Part shown: piece by piece, positions 19,308-27,642 of the stretch
Numbering within the stretch: the stretch's first letter is position 1
Layout of the letters: every line of letters starts with the position of its first letter
NCBI GenBank assembly: GCA_020632925.1
Contig: JACKER010000012.1
Location: 256,116 to 320,115, forward strand
Length of the DNA stretch: 64,000 bases
Origin: Alphaproteobacteria bacterium
GTDB lineage: Bacteria > Myxococcota_A > UBA796 > GCA-2862545
Direction: 5' to 3'
Made by a program: the position numbers and the translations under genes
The notes under the pieces: model-generated
What the model was told of the DNA's origin: nothing
Databases searched by the model: none
Seen by the model: only the letters and a program-made list of their open reading frames with translations

Positions 19308-20356
19308 AGCAGGTCGTCGCGCTGTCGGTGGCTCTCGCGGCGTCGCTCGTCGGCGCCTACATGACCTGGACCGACGAGGGGGAGGAGCCGGCCGAGGACG
19401 CCGTGGCGCTCTACGCCGCGTCCGACTCGGATCTGTCCAAGCTGGCGTACACCTCCGAGGATCTGTCCGTCGTCATCGAGAAGAAGAAGGACGCGAAGGG
19501 CGACTACATCTGGGTGGACAGCACCGAGACGAAGCGCCCGAAGAAGAAGACGCCGATGGACGAGATCCACGGCCATGACGACGAGGACCAGAACCCCGAC
19601 GCGGAGCCCGAGAACCCGCTCGCGCCCGAGCCCGCGGGCGAGGAGAAGGTGGAGACGATCCACAACGCGTTCGTGGCCAGCACGCAGGGCGACGACCTGT
19701 GGGCCTCGTTCGCGCCGCTGCACGCGATGCGCGAGCTCGACAAGCCGTCGGATCCGTCGGTGTTCGGGCTGGACCAGCCGCGGGGGACGCTGGTGGTGAC
19801 GCGCCCGTCGGGCGACGTGACGCTCACGCTCGGCGGCGAGACGTACGGCTCGAAGGACCGCTACGTCCAGGTCGGCGACAAGGTCTTCCTGGTCGACGAC
19901 GCGCTGCTCAAGCCGCTGGAGAACGCCGCCTCCCGCATCCTCGAGCGGAACCTGTTCCCGCTGGAGGAGAAGGACGTGGACACGCTTTCCGCGACCGGCC
20001 CCGCGGGCACCACGCTGACCTGGAAGCACGTGAATCCCGAGGACGCCAAGGGCGGCTTCTGGGCGCGTCCGGAGAGCCCGGACAACGACGACGCGTCCGG
20101 TGGCACCTGGATCGGCAAGGTCATGCGCCTCAAGGTCCGCGACTACGTGGACGAGTCGAAGCTCGCCGGCGCGCAGCAGGTGATGGCGTACACCGTCGCC
20201 GGCAAGGGCGAGACCTGGTCGGTCAAGGTGCTCCGCACGGACACCGAGCCGGCCGAGTGGTACGCGATCTCCGACTTCAACCGGGTGCCCGTGTCGCTGA
20301 CCGAGTCGCTGGTGAAGGACGTGGTCGCCGACCTGGACGAGCTCGCGGCCGAGTAG
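19304..20356 (+). CDS. DUF4340 envelope protein
   Basis: A 350-residue protein, GTG start at 19304 overlapping the GldG-like stop and preceded by AGGAGGA. One N-terminal hydrophobic helix (ALSVALAASLVGAYM) serves as signal anchor. An acidic, low-complexity stretch follows (about 85-115), then two similar beta-rich halves typical of DUF4340, with GLDQPRGTLVVTR and LTLGGETYGSKDRYVQV. DUF4340 proteins commonly sit after GldA/F/G-like genes; the molecular role is unknown. Confidence 0.85.
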   Translation: MKQVVALSVALAASLVGAYMTWTDEGEEPAEDAVALYAASDSDLSKLAYTSEDLSVVIEKKKDAKGDYIWVDSTETKRPKKKTPMDEIHGHDDEDQNPDAEPENPLAPEPAGEEKVETIHNAFVASTQGDDLWASFAPLHAMRELDKPSDPSVFGLDQPRGTLVVTRPSGDVTLTLGGETYGSKDRYVQVGDKVFLVDDALLKPLENAASRILERNLFPLEEKDVDTLSATGPAGTTLTWKHVNPEDAKGGFWARPESPDNDDASGGTWIGKVMRLKVRDYVDESKLAGAQQVMAYTVAGKGETWSVKVLRTDTEPAEWYAISDFNRVPVSLTESLVKDVVADLDELAAE

Positions 20357-20428
20357 CCCCCGACCCGGTAGGAGCTCGTCCGGGTCTGGCTCGGTGCCCG
20401 CCGCCGCTGCGTCGTCGATGCCATGGTG

Positions 20429-20434
20429 TAGGCT
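20429..20434 (+). promoter_or_regulatory. -10-like box TAGGCT
   Basis: GTGTAGGCTCGATCT (20427-20441) is repeated almost exactly at 35312, upstream of another lipoprotein gene. The start of the gene served here is about 40 nt downstream. Confidence 0.4.
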
Positions 20435-20474
20435 CGATCTGGGTGGGCAGGCGAAGAAAGGTAGGTCCGTGGTG

Positions 20475-21224
20475 ATGATGCTGACGTGGACGCTCGCGGC
20501 TTGCGGCCCCTCCGAGCCCGAAGGAGCCTCCGAGGCCCGGATCGCCGAGTGGCACGCACAGGTCGCTGCGACCGAGGCCGAGGTCGACGCCCACCAGCAG
20601 GCGTGGCACCGGGCGCTGTCCGCCGCGCTCGCCGCGGAGCCACCGACCCTCGGCGCGGCGTGCGCCGTCGCGTTCGCGTATCCGTCCGTGGACTACGGGC
20701 AGGACGCCTGGGTGAAGCCGCAGGTCTCGAAGTGGAGCGCCGACGCGCAGGCCACCCGCGCGGCGTGGGCGGCCGCTCGCGTCCGCCGGGCGCGAGACGA
20801 GCTGGAGAAGCCGCCGCCGATCCCGCCGTCGTCCGTCGACCGCTCGCTGAAGGACCTCGCGCGCCTGCGGACCCCTGAGTTCTGGGCGCCAGAGCTCACC
20901 GTCCTGACCCTGGCGAAGCGCGTGCCAGTCCAGGGCGACGACGGGAAGTACCTACCGGGCACCCTCGTGGTCCGCGCGTTGCTCTATGACTACGGGCAGG
21001 ACCGGGTCGTCTGCCAGGGCATGTACGAGGTGGGAAACGCCGACACCATCGCGATGTCGTTCGACACGTGGGGGACCGAGCGTGAGCTCCGCGAGCAGGA
21101 GGAGCGCGTCGCGAACCACGTCCCCGACGCCGCGCTGATGTCCGAGATCGTCGAGCTCGACTTGATGAAGAAGGCGTTCCACGAAGCGCCGCGACAGCTG
21201 CGGGAGGTCGCGCCGGTGCCGTGA
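20475..21224 (+). CDS. Hypothetical lipoprotein
   Basis: A 249-residue protein. Starting at ATG 20475 gives MMLTWTLAAC with the lipobox Cys at residue 10; GTG codons at 20469 and 20472 are possible alternatives, and AAGGTAGG lies just upstream. The mature protein is helical and charged near the N-terminus (residues 20-110) and more mixed later (LLYDYGQDRVVCQGMYEVG). No family recognised. It follows the ABC operon by about 120 bp and has its own candidate promoter. Confidence 0.6.
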   Translation: MMLTWTLAACGPSEPEGASEARIAEWHAQVAATEAEVDAHQQAWHRALSAALAAEPPTLGAACAVAFAYPSVDYGQDAWVKPQVSKWSADAQATRAAWAAARVRRARDELEKPPPIPPSSVDRSLKDLARLRTPEFWAPELTVLTLAKRVPVQGDDGKYLPGTLVVRALLYDYGQDRVVCQGMYEVGNADTIAMSFDTWGTERELREQEERVANHVPDAALMSEIVELDLMKKAFHEAPRQLREVAPVP

Positions 21225-21367
21225 TGTGGCGGTTCGCGCGATCGCTGCGTCGGGACAGCGCGGCGGTGCCTGGCCGCGAGCCAGCAGGTGTGGCTGTCCG
21301 CGTCGGCGCCGTGGTCACCGCTCCTGGCGGTGGCGTAGCCCGGGGTTCCTGGACTACGACCCTGTGC

Positions 21368-21682
21368 ATGGCCCGCCTCTCCCATGGTCCCTGCGCGACC
21401 TGTCGTCGCGAGATGGAGCTCACCTTCCACCACCTGGTCCCGAAGAGCCAGCACAAGCGCAGCTGGTGTCGGCAGCGCTTCGACCGGGATCAGCGCAACC
21501 GCGGCATCGACGTGTGCCGCGACTGCCACAGCGCCTTCCACCGCTTCGTGAGCGAGGCCGAGCTGGCGCGCAGCTACCACACCGTCGAGCTGCTCCTCGC
21601 GCACCCGGAGATCCGCACCTTCGTCACCTGGGTGTCGACCCAATCGGGACGGCACCGCACCGCACCTCCCCGGCGACGCTGA
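21368..21682 (+). CDS. HNH-type nuclease domain protein
   Basis: A 104-residue protein from ATG 21368. It shows a zinc-binding CATC pair, the LTFHHLVPKS motif with the HH metal/catalytic pair, and a second zinc pair VCRDCHSAFHRF. This is the compact McrA-like HNH layout (C-x2-C ... HH ... C-x2-C ... H). No partner methylase or toxin is adjacent. The chain ends in a basic tail. It could be a standalone nuclease of mobile or defence origin; that is inference. Confidence 0.65.
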   Translation: MARLSHGPCATCRREMELTFHHLVPKSQHKRSWCRQRFDRDQRNRGIDVCRDCHSAFHRFVSEAELARSYHTVELLLAHPEIRTFVTWVSTQSGRHRTAPPRRR

Positions 21683-22006
21683 CCCTCACGGGACCTGGGG
21701 GAGGGAAGTGGAACCCGGCCCGCCGCGCCCCGGTCGGAGCGACCCGACCCACTGCGGACATCGGTCAGAACGAGGTCGCGTTCGTGGGACGGCGTGGGCG
21801 GCGTGCTGGCCACCGACCCGAGCGAGTGCTCCGACGCAGACGAGGCGTACGCCGTGCGAACTCCGCTCCTCTTCGGAAGCCGCGCCCCGCAGGAGCCGGA
21901 GGGGCAGTGCGCTCGGCCGGCAGCCACGCCCGGGAACTTGATCTCGAGGTCCACGATGAGGCGCCGGCCCCGGGCGTCGGTCGTTCCGCGAGACCTCGCT
22001 GTGCGT
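21683..22006. other. Gene-poor stretch with degenerate repeat R2
   Basis: No intact gene is visible. Blocks at 21693-21726, 21768-21792 and 21805-21826 resemble, in the same order, blocks at 34998-35031, 35132-35158 and 35171-35192. This suggests a decayed shared segment. A weak minus-strand open frame (21574-21954) crosses it but lacks support. Confidence 0.4.
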
Positions 22007-22012
22007 TAGGCT
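22007..22012 (+). promoter_or_regulatory. Leaderless-type -10 box TAGGCT
   Basis: TAGGCT, then GTTCGG (6 nt), then the GTG of the antitoxin gene at 22019. Confidence 0.5.
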
Positions 22013-22018
22013 GTTCGG

Positions 22019-22288
22019 GTGGGGAAGGCACAACTGAGAGCGGCCGTCTTGAGCCTCCCGGAAGAGGAACGAGCGGAAATCGCCCTGGAGCTCCTGCGGA
22101 GCCTTCCGGTTGATGATGCTGGTGCGTCGGTCCGAACCGACCGGGAATGGGTCGAGGCATGGGGTGAGGAGGCCGTGACGCGCGATCGGGAGCTCGATGA
22201 CGATCCGAGCGAGGGGCATTCGGCTGACGAGGTGTTCCGTGCGGCCAGGGAGGCCGCTGCGGAGCGGAAGCGTGCTCGTCACCGTTAG
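22019..22288 (+). CDS. Addiction-module antitoxin (TIGR02574-like)
   Basis: An 89-residue protein. The start LSLPEEERAEIALELLRSLP and the later WVEAWGEEAVTRDRELD match the short helical antitoxins that pair with ParE/RelE-type toxins. The GTG start lies 6 nt after a TAGGCT box, so the mRNA is probably leaderless. A toxin frame starts inside its 3' end but is broken, so the antitoxin may be an orphan. Confidence 0.65.
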   Translation: MGKAQLRAAVLSLPEEERAEIALELLRSLPVDDAGASVRTDREWVEAWGEEAVTRDRELDDDPSEGHSADEVFRAAREAAAERKRARHR

Positions 22289-22370
22289 GTTCCGTCGCTC
22301 TGCGCAGAGCGAACTGATCAGGGCTGCGGAGCGGTACGAAGACCAGGCGGATGGGTTGGGTGAGCAGCTC
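22272..22370 (+). pseudogene. Truncated ParE/RelE-type toxin
   Basis: A GTG at 22272 overlaps the antitoxin 3' end, and the frame reads LVTVRFRRSAQSELIRAAER and YEDQADGLGEQL, the characteristic first strand and helix pair of ParE/RelE toxins. Family resemblance then stops abruptly at about 22370; the remaining two thirds, including the catalytic sheet, are missing. The break probably came from a deletion between here and the FG-GAP gene. Confidence 0.6.
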
Positions 22371-22425
22371 CGCCCATGGTCGTACCTTCACGAGCCCCCC
22401 GTTCGAAGGGGCAAGGGCGAGGCGG

Positions 22426-22444
22426 ACTTCACACGATGTGAAGT
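22426..22444. promoter_or_regulatory. Perfect inverted repeat, candidate operator
   Basis: ACTTCACA and TGTGAAGT separated by CGA make a perfect 8+3+8 palindrome, 39 bp upstream of the TAGCGT box at 22483. No T-run follows, so a terminator is unlikely. Confidence 0.45.
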
Positions 22445-22482
22445 CGGGTCGAAGGGGCCGACTCAGGGTCGTTCGGTCGTGG

Positions 22483-22488
22483 TAGCGT
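22483..22488 (+). promoter_or_regulatory. -10-like box TAGCGT for FG-GAP gene 2
   Basis: TAGCGT lies 25 nt before the GTG at 22514, with GGAGGGG between. Confidence 0.45.
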
Positions 22489-22513
22489 CGACCCTCGTGC
22501 ACTGGAGGGGAGC

Positions 22514-25500
22514 GTGTGGATCCTGCCGCTGATCGTCGTGGGCTGCGCGCCTCCCTCCTCGGTCCCCGACAGAGGGCTCGGCGTGTTGTCCAACGAGCCT
22601 CGCCCGGGGGCGATGCGCCTGCGTGTCGGGTCCTCGACCTTCGATGTCGGGCTGCGGGCCTGGGGTTGGGAGGGTGCCCTCGTCGCGGCCGATCCGGTCA
22701 CGCCGGTGACGCGCGGTGAGCAGACTGTCTGGGCTCGTCCCGGGCTCGCCGAGTGGTGGCGACCGGCGATCGGTGGCCTCGAGCAGGGCTTCACGGTGGA
22801 CGGCCCGGTCCGCGGCACCTCGCTCGTGCTCGAGCTGGCTCTGGACGGCGCGACGGCTCACGTGGACGCGGACGGTCTGTCCGCGACCTTCGAGCCCTCG
22901 GGGCAACGGTACGAGCACCTCGCCGCCTGGGACGCCGACGGCGACGCGCTGCTGGCCTGGATGGAGCGCTCGCCCGGCGGGTTGCGCCTCGTCGTGGACA
23001 CCCGTGACGCCGTTGGGCCGATCACGGTCGACCCTGTGTTCCCGGGGCCCTCCTGGTCGGTGGTGGGCGATGCGGACGACCGGTTCGGGCGGGGCATCGG
23101 GTCCGTCGGCGATGTGAACGGGGACGGGTACGAGGACGTGGGGATCGGCGCCTACCAGTGGGAGGATGGGCAGACCGACGAGGGCGTGGTGTTCGTCCAC
23201 GCCGGCTCGCCCCTGGGCTTGTCCGACCAACCGACCTGGACCCTGCAGGTCGATGTGGTCAACGAGGAGTTCGGGTACGAGGTGACCTCGGCGGGCGACG
23301 TGAACGGCGACGGGTACGACGACCTACTCGTGCGTTCCGATCATCTCGACTGGTCGGGAGAGTTCAGGTTGTACCTCGGGTCGGCGTCCGGTCCGTCCCC
23401 GACGTCGGCGTGGACCTCGGGTGGAGGGTGCACCTCGGCGGCCTCGGGCGACATGAACGGCGACGGGTACGACGACGTGATCATCGGACGGGCCTACGAC
23501 GACGGCGCATATTCCGACGAGGGTGGCGCGCGGCTGTACCTCGGGAGCCGCACGGGTCTGGCGACCGCGCCTGTCTGGACCGTCCTGTCAGGTGAGCCCG
23601 GCGCGAAGTTCGGGTCCGCTGTCTCGGCAGGTGACGTGAACGGCGACGGGCGGGATGACGTGCTGATCGGGGGACCCAACACCATCCCCAGCGGTGGGGC
23701 CTGGGTGTACCTCGGCTCAGCCACCGGCTTGCGGGCCACCGCGACGTGGATTGTCGCGCCGAGCCTGCCGGGGACCAATTACTTCGGGGAGACCGTCGCC
23801 GTCGTCGGTGACGTGAACGGGGACGGGTACGGCGATGTCGCCGTCGGCAATTCGTGGGGTAGCCAGGGGCAGAGCCGGGAGGGAGTGGTGCAGCTCTTCC
23901 TCGGCTCGCAAGCTGGACCCCAGCTGGTGCCCGCGTGGATCGGGGAGGGCAACCAGGACGACGCGCACTTCGGGACGCGTATCGTCTCCGCTGGTGACAC
24001 GAACGACGATGGGTACGCCGATCTGCTGGTGGCCGCCCCCGACCAGAACGACGGTCAGCGCGACGAGGGCGTGGTGACGCTGTGGCTCGGCTCGCCGACG
24101 GGGCTGCCCGCGACGGCGTCGCTGCGGTTCACGCCGAACGAGGCGGACGCGTTCCTGGGGACCGGGCTCGCCTCGGCGGACGTGGACGGCGACGGATCGA
24201 CCGACCTGCTCGCGTCGACGGGCGAGAGCGCACCGGGCCAGCGTTCGGTCCACCTCTGGGAGGGCACCAGCCGGAACGACACCGACAACGACGGCTTCAC
24301 CGACGACGTCGACACCTGCCGCTTCATCGCCGACCCGTCGCAGACGGACACGGACGGAGACGGGCTGGGCGACGCGTGCGACAGCCCGGACCTCGTCGTC
24401 GACGGCATCCTGGCGGCGGGTGCCAACGTGACGCTGGTGGCCTCCACCGTCGTCCCCGGCGAGACGGTGCGGTTCGGCGCCGTAGTCGGTCCCGGTCGCG
24501 CGGGACCGTGCCTAGCGGCGCTGGGCGGGCTGTGCCTGGACCTCGGGCCCGGTGCCTTCGACATCGGGAGCGCGGTCGCGGACGCGGCGGGCGTGGCGCG
24601 CCTGAACGTCGTGATGCCCAACGCCCCCCCGAACGGGACGTACACCCTGCAGGCTGTGATCGTGCGCGGCCCCGGGGGTATCCATTCGGTGGCCTCGGAC
24701 CCGCTCCGGCTCGACGGCTCCGTGCTCGACTGGGACGGTGACGGGCTGGCGGACGCGGACGAGCTGGCGGTCGGCGCCGATCCCCTCGATCCGGACACCG
24801 ATGGCGACGGCCGGCTCGACGGGGACGACCTGGGACCGTTCCTGGACCCCCTCGATCCGGACGTCGACGGGGACGGGGTGCTGGACGGCGCGGACGTGTG
24901 CGAAGTGGGCGACGACGCCGTCGACACCGACGCGGACGGGGTGCCCGACGCTTGCGACCTCTGCCCGAGCGACGCCGATCCGGGCCAGGCGGACACGGAC
25001 GGGGACGGCCTGGGCGACGCCTGCGACGGCGCCGTCATCCTGCCCACGGCCTGGGTGGTCGAGTCGGACCGAGCCTCGGCTCTCCTGGGCACCAGTGTCT
25101 GCTCGGTCGGGGACGTGGACGGGGACGGATACGACGACGTCGTCGTCGGTGCCCCCCAGTACAGCGATCCCGAGACCTACGAGGGTTCAGCCTTCTTGTT
25201 CCGCGGCGGGCCGACCGGGTTGCGGACCCTGCCCTCCTGGGCCTCGGATGCGGATCAGACCTTCGCCGAATGGGGTTCGACGGTGATCGGCGCGGGCGAC
25301 GTGAACGGGGACGGGTACGACGACGTCGCGATCGCTTCGCCCCGGTACACGAACGTGGAGTCCGCTGAGGGGCGGGTGTCGGTGTTCCACGGTTCGCCGG
25401 CGGGCTTGCAGGCGTTGCCCTCGTGGGCGGCGGAGAGCAACCAGGACTTCGCCCACTTCGGCAGCAGCCTGGCGTCTTGCGACGTGGATGGCGACGGGTA

Positions 25501-26311
25501 CACCGACCTCCTGGTGGGCGCGTCCTGGTACGACGGGGTCGAGGCGGACGAGGGCGGTGCCTTCCTCTACCTGGGCTCGGGTGCCGGGCTCTCCGTGAGC
25601 TGGGACTGGGGGCTCCGGGGCGGCTTCGCCTACGGCCAATTCGGGTCGGCGGTGGCGTGCGCCGACTTCGACGGCGACGGGTACGATGATCTGGCGGTCG
25701 CTGCGCCGAGAACCACCGTGTACGAGGTGGAGGACGGGCTCCTCTACGTCTTTCGCGGAGGGATCGCCGGACCCACCTCGCACGTCGCGTGGGCCTGGAG
25801 CTCGGGCCTCGCCGGCGACCAGGTCGGCACCCGTCTGAGCACTGGCGACGTGAACGGCGACGGGTTCATGGATCTGGCGGTGGGGGCGTTGGGGGCCGAC
25901 GACGAAGGCGCGGCCTACCTCTTCCTCGGCGACGAGGACGTGTTCTGGCCCGAGCCCGTGTGGTCGCGGCGGGGCGTGGCCGCCGGCGACGAGCTGGGCT
26001 CGGGCTTGTCGATCTCGGGTGACGCCGACGGCGACGGGTACGACGACCTGCTGGTCGGCGCCTGGGCCTCGTCGAACGGCCAGGCGCGCGAGGGGGACGC
26101 CGCACTCTACCTGGGGTCCGCCTTCGGCCCGTCCGCCGTGGCGGTGTGGAGCTTCGAGACCGACCAGGCGTCGGCGAACGTGGGGGGCGTGAGCCTCGGG
26201 GGCGACGTGAACGGGGACGGTCTCGACGACCTGCTCATCGGCGCGCCCAACTACTCCAACGGGGAAACCCACGAGGGCCGGGTGTGGTCCTTCCACGGCC
26301 ACCAGCCTTGA
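22514..26311 (+). CDS. Giant lipoprotein with two seven-bladed FG-GAP propellers (paralogue 2)
   Basis: A 1265-residue protein beginning MWILPLIVVGC (lipobox Cys 11) at a GTG behind GGAGGGG. It has the same plan as the protein at 9843: N-terminal domain (about 165 residues), seven FG-GAP repeats, TSP3 segment, Ig-like domain (AGANVTLVASTVVPGETV), TSP3 segment (DTDGDGRLDGDD, DTDADGVPDACD), then seven more FG-GAP repeats. Repeats here are more diverged from each other (cores such as GDVNGDGYDDLLV, GDTNDDGYADLLV, CDVDGDGYTDLLV), so it may be the older arrangement. Likely surface exposed and Ca-binding. A palindrome upstream may regulate it. Confidence 0.85.
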   Translation: MWILPLIVVGCAPPSSVPDRGLGVLSNEPRPGAMRLRVGSSTFDVGLRAWGWEGALVAADPVTPVTRGEQTVWARPGLAEWWRPAIGGLEQGFTVDGPVRGTSLVLELALDGATAHVDADGLSATFEPSGQRYEHLAAWDADGDALLAWMERSPGGLRLVVDTRDAVGPITVDPVFPGPSWSVVGDADDRFGRGIGSVGDVNGDGYEDVGIGAYQWEDGQTDEGVVFVHAGSPLGLSDQPTWTLQVDVVNEEFGYEVTSAGDVNGDGYDDLLVRSDHLDWSGEFRLYLGSASGPSPTSAWTSGGGCTSAASGDMNGDGYDDVIIGRAYDDGAYSDEGGARLYLGSRTGLATAPVWTVLSGEPGAKFGSAVSAGDVNGDGRDDVLIGGPNTIPSGGAWVYLGSATGLRATATWIVAPSLPGTNYFGETVAVVGDVNGDGYGDVAVGNSWGSQGQSREGVVQLFLGSQAGPQLVPAWIGEGNQDDAHFGTRIVSAGDTNDDGYADLLVAAPDQNDGQRDEGVVTLWLGSPTGLPATASLRFTPNEADAFLGTGLASADVDGDGSTDLLASTGESAPGQRSVHLWEGTSRNDTDNDGFTDDVDTCRFIADPSQTDTDGDGLGDACDSPDLVVDGILAAGANVTLVASTVVPGETVRFGAVVGPGRAGPCLAALGGLCLDLGPGAFDIGSAVADAAGVARLNVVMPNAPPNGTYTLQAVIVRGPGGIHSVASDPLRLDGSVLDWDGDGLADADELAVGADPLDPDTDGDGRLDGDDLGPFLDPLDPDVDGDGVLDGADVCEVGDDAVDTDADGVPDACDLCPSDADPGQADTDGDGLGDACDGAVILPTAWVVESDRASALLGTSVCSVGDVDGDGYDDVVVGAPQYSDPETYEGSAFLFRGGPTGLRTLPSWASDADQTFAEWGSTVIGAGDVNGDGYDDVAIASPRYTNVESAEGRVSVFHGSPAGLQALPSWAAESNQDFAHFGSSLASCDVDGDGYTDLLVGASWYDGVEADEGGAFLYLGSGAGLSVSWDWGLRGGFAYGQFGSAVACADFDGDGYDDLAVAAPRTTVYEVEDGLLYVFRGGIAGPTSHVAWAWSSGLAGDQVGTRLSTGDVNGDGFMDLAVGALGADDEGAAYLFLGDEDVFWPEPVWSRRGVAAGDELGSGLSISGDADGDGYDDLLVGAWASSNGQAREGDAALYLGSAFGPSAVAVWSFETDQASANVGGVSLGGDVNGDGLDDLLIGAPNYSNGETHEGRVWSFHGHQP

Positions 26312-26322
26312 CCCTTCTCTGG

Positions 26323-26328
26323 TAGCGT
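26323..26328 (+). promoter_or_regulatory. -10-like box TAGCGT
   Basis: TAGCGT, then 17 nt including GGAGG, then the GTG at 26346 of the broken gene. Confidence 0.4.
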
Positions 26329-26345
26329 GGCTCGCGGAGGAACGC

Positions 26346-26825
26346 GTGGCGAAGAAGCCCCCACCGAGCAGCAGATCTTCAAAGAAGCCCTGAACCGCAC
26401 GGTCGGGGACGCCGCGAAGGTGAACAAGGCGCTCAAGATGCTGCGCGCCGACCGCTTCCAGCTCTACGTCGACGCCGACGAGAAGCAGATCTTGGGGTCG
26501 TGAAGAGCCAGAACGACCCGTCGCTGGTCTACTCCTGCCGCATCACGTACGAAGGGGACTACTCCTGCTGCACGCAGAACCTGAACGTCTGCGGCGGGCT
26601 GCGCGGCTCGGTGTGCAAGCACATCCTGGTGCTCACCATCGGGCTCGTGCAGGGCAAGGCGCTCTCGTCGGCCGCGGCGCTCGCCTTAGCTGAAGGCGAC
26701 CGGGACGAAGCGCGCGGTGCTGGACAAAGGACGCCGCGGGCGAGGTGAAGTACAAGGGCGCGGAGGCGGGCGAGGTCGACTGGCGGCCCACCGAGACGCT
26801 GCCCGAGGACTTATACGCCTTCTGA
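26346..26825 (+). pseudogene. Broken gene for a SWIM-zinc-finger-like protein
   Basis: Read with four frame changes, the segment encodes one protein of about 160 residues: VAKKPPTEQQIFKEA..., AAKVNKALKMLRADRFQLYV, VVKSQNDPSLVYSCRITYEG, CGGLRGSVCKHILVLTIGL, and a C-terminal VDWRPTETLPEDLYAF. The Cys/His pattern ending in CKH resembles SWIM zinc fingers. The breaks are a missing C in the C-run near 26360, a missing G in the GGGG near 26497, an extra base near 26690, and an extra G near 26732. Promoter and Shine-Dalgarno remain. It sits between the FG-GAP gene and an IS66 insertion. Two breaks in homopolymers also allow sequencing error as the cause. Confidence 0.6.
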
Positions 26826-27065
26826 GCCGCGCGACGGCGACGCCAGGCGAGGAGGAGCAGGACGCCGGGCAGGGGGCTCGCGGAGCCCGGTCCCGAGTCG
26901 CATCGGCAGCCGCGCCGGGAGGTGCCCGTGGGGGCGTCCACAACCGGGGTCCCTGGTCTCGCCGCCCGTATCGGGTGAACGCACGATGCCGTTGCGGACC
27001 CCACACCCTGCTCGGAGGCCCCGATCCAGACGGTCGCACGACGACCCCCGGCCCACCCCTGGTCC
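26825..27065 (-). pseudogene. C-terminal part of an IS-split MYXO-CTERM gene
   Basis: The minus-strand frame reads CRCDSGPGSASPLPGVLLLL then AWRRRRAA: a Cys-containing motif, a hydrophobic helix and an Arg cluster, the three parts of a MYXO-CTERM sorting tag. After AA the codon is CAG; one C-to-T change would give the TAG expected there. The frame continues across the IS66 element into 31279-31358. It converges on the broken gene ending at 26825. Confidence 0.5.
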
Positions 27066-27073
27066 TCCACGGC
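27066..27073. repeat. 8-bp target duplication, left of IS66
   Basis: TCCACGGC here and at 31279-31286, the direct repeat length typical of IS66-family insertion. Confidence 0.85.
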
Positions 27074-27141
27074 CTGACCCATCAGCGACGGCCTGAGGTC
27101 GGTCCGCCTCGTTCTGGTGATCGGGTGGGCGGAGGTGCGAC

Positions 27142-27453
27142 ATGGCGACCGCTCGGAAGATCAGGGACGCGGAGGAGGCGCGGTGGTGCCTCGAGGCGGT
27201 GGCGGACAGCCAGCTGGAGCGTGCGGAGTGGGCTCGAAGGAACGGGATCGATGCGCGGTCTCTGAACGCCTGGCGGCTCATCTTGGCGCGGGCCGAGCGC
27301 CAGGTGCCGACCCGCTGGGTCGAGCTGGTGGCCGCGCAGCCGGTGCCGACGTCGAGGTACGTGGTTCGCGTCGGCGACGTGGCCGTCGAGGTGGGCGACG
27401 ACTTCCAGGACGACACGCTTCGGCGACTGCTCGCGGTCGTGGCGTCGTGCTGA
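27142..27453 (+). CDS. tnpA: IS66 accessory protein TnpA
   Basis: A 103-residue protein. The N-terminal half is a helix-turn-helix-like region (QLERAEWARRNGIDARSLNAW), the C-terminal part has VELVAAQPVPTSRYVVRVGD and LRRLLAVVASC, as in IS66 OrfA proteins. It is required with TnpB for IS66 movement in characterised members. ATG 27142 lies behind GGAGGTGCGAC. Its stop overlaps the tnpB start. Confidence 0.8.
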   Translation: MATARKIRDAEEARWCLEAVADSQLERAEWARRNGIDARSLNAWRLILARAERQVPTRWVELVAAQPVPTSRYVVRVGDVAVEVGDDFQDDTLRRLLAVVASC

Positions 27454-27572
27454 ACCTCGCGCGCGGTATCCGCGTGTACCTGGCGGTCGCCCCCCTCGAC
27501 ATGCGCGGCAGCTACGACGCGATGGCCGGCCGCGCGCGGCGCCTCGGTCTCGAGCCGGTGGACGGGGCCTAC
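27447..27572 (+). pseudogene. tnpB: IS66 tnpB, 5' part
   Basis: From GTG 27447 the frame encodes the first 42 residues of TnpB (LARGIRVYLAVAPLDMRGSY ...), ending GAY at the insertion point. Joining it to 29277 after removing 1704 bp restores ...DGAYYVFLSKNRKQ in frame, giving a 119-residue protein of normal IS66 TnpB length. Confidence 0.85.
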
Positions 27573-27642
27573 CCCTGCGTGTCAAGCTGAGCGAGACACG
27601 GTCCACCACCAAAACTTCTGAGCAGGGCCCGAGAGGACTCGC

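Noticed and set aside
22005..22013. GTTAGGC as an attC crossover (R') site
   Set aside because: It fits GTTRRRY, but no partner R box or L boxes lie upstream, and the bases are better explained as the TAGGCT promoter box 6 nt before a GTG.
22426..22444. The palindrome as a transcription terminator
   Set aside because: The stem is only 8 bp, not GC-rich, and no T-run follows on either strand.
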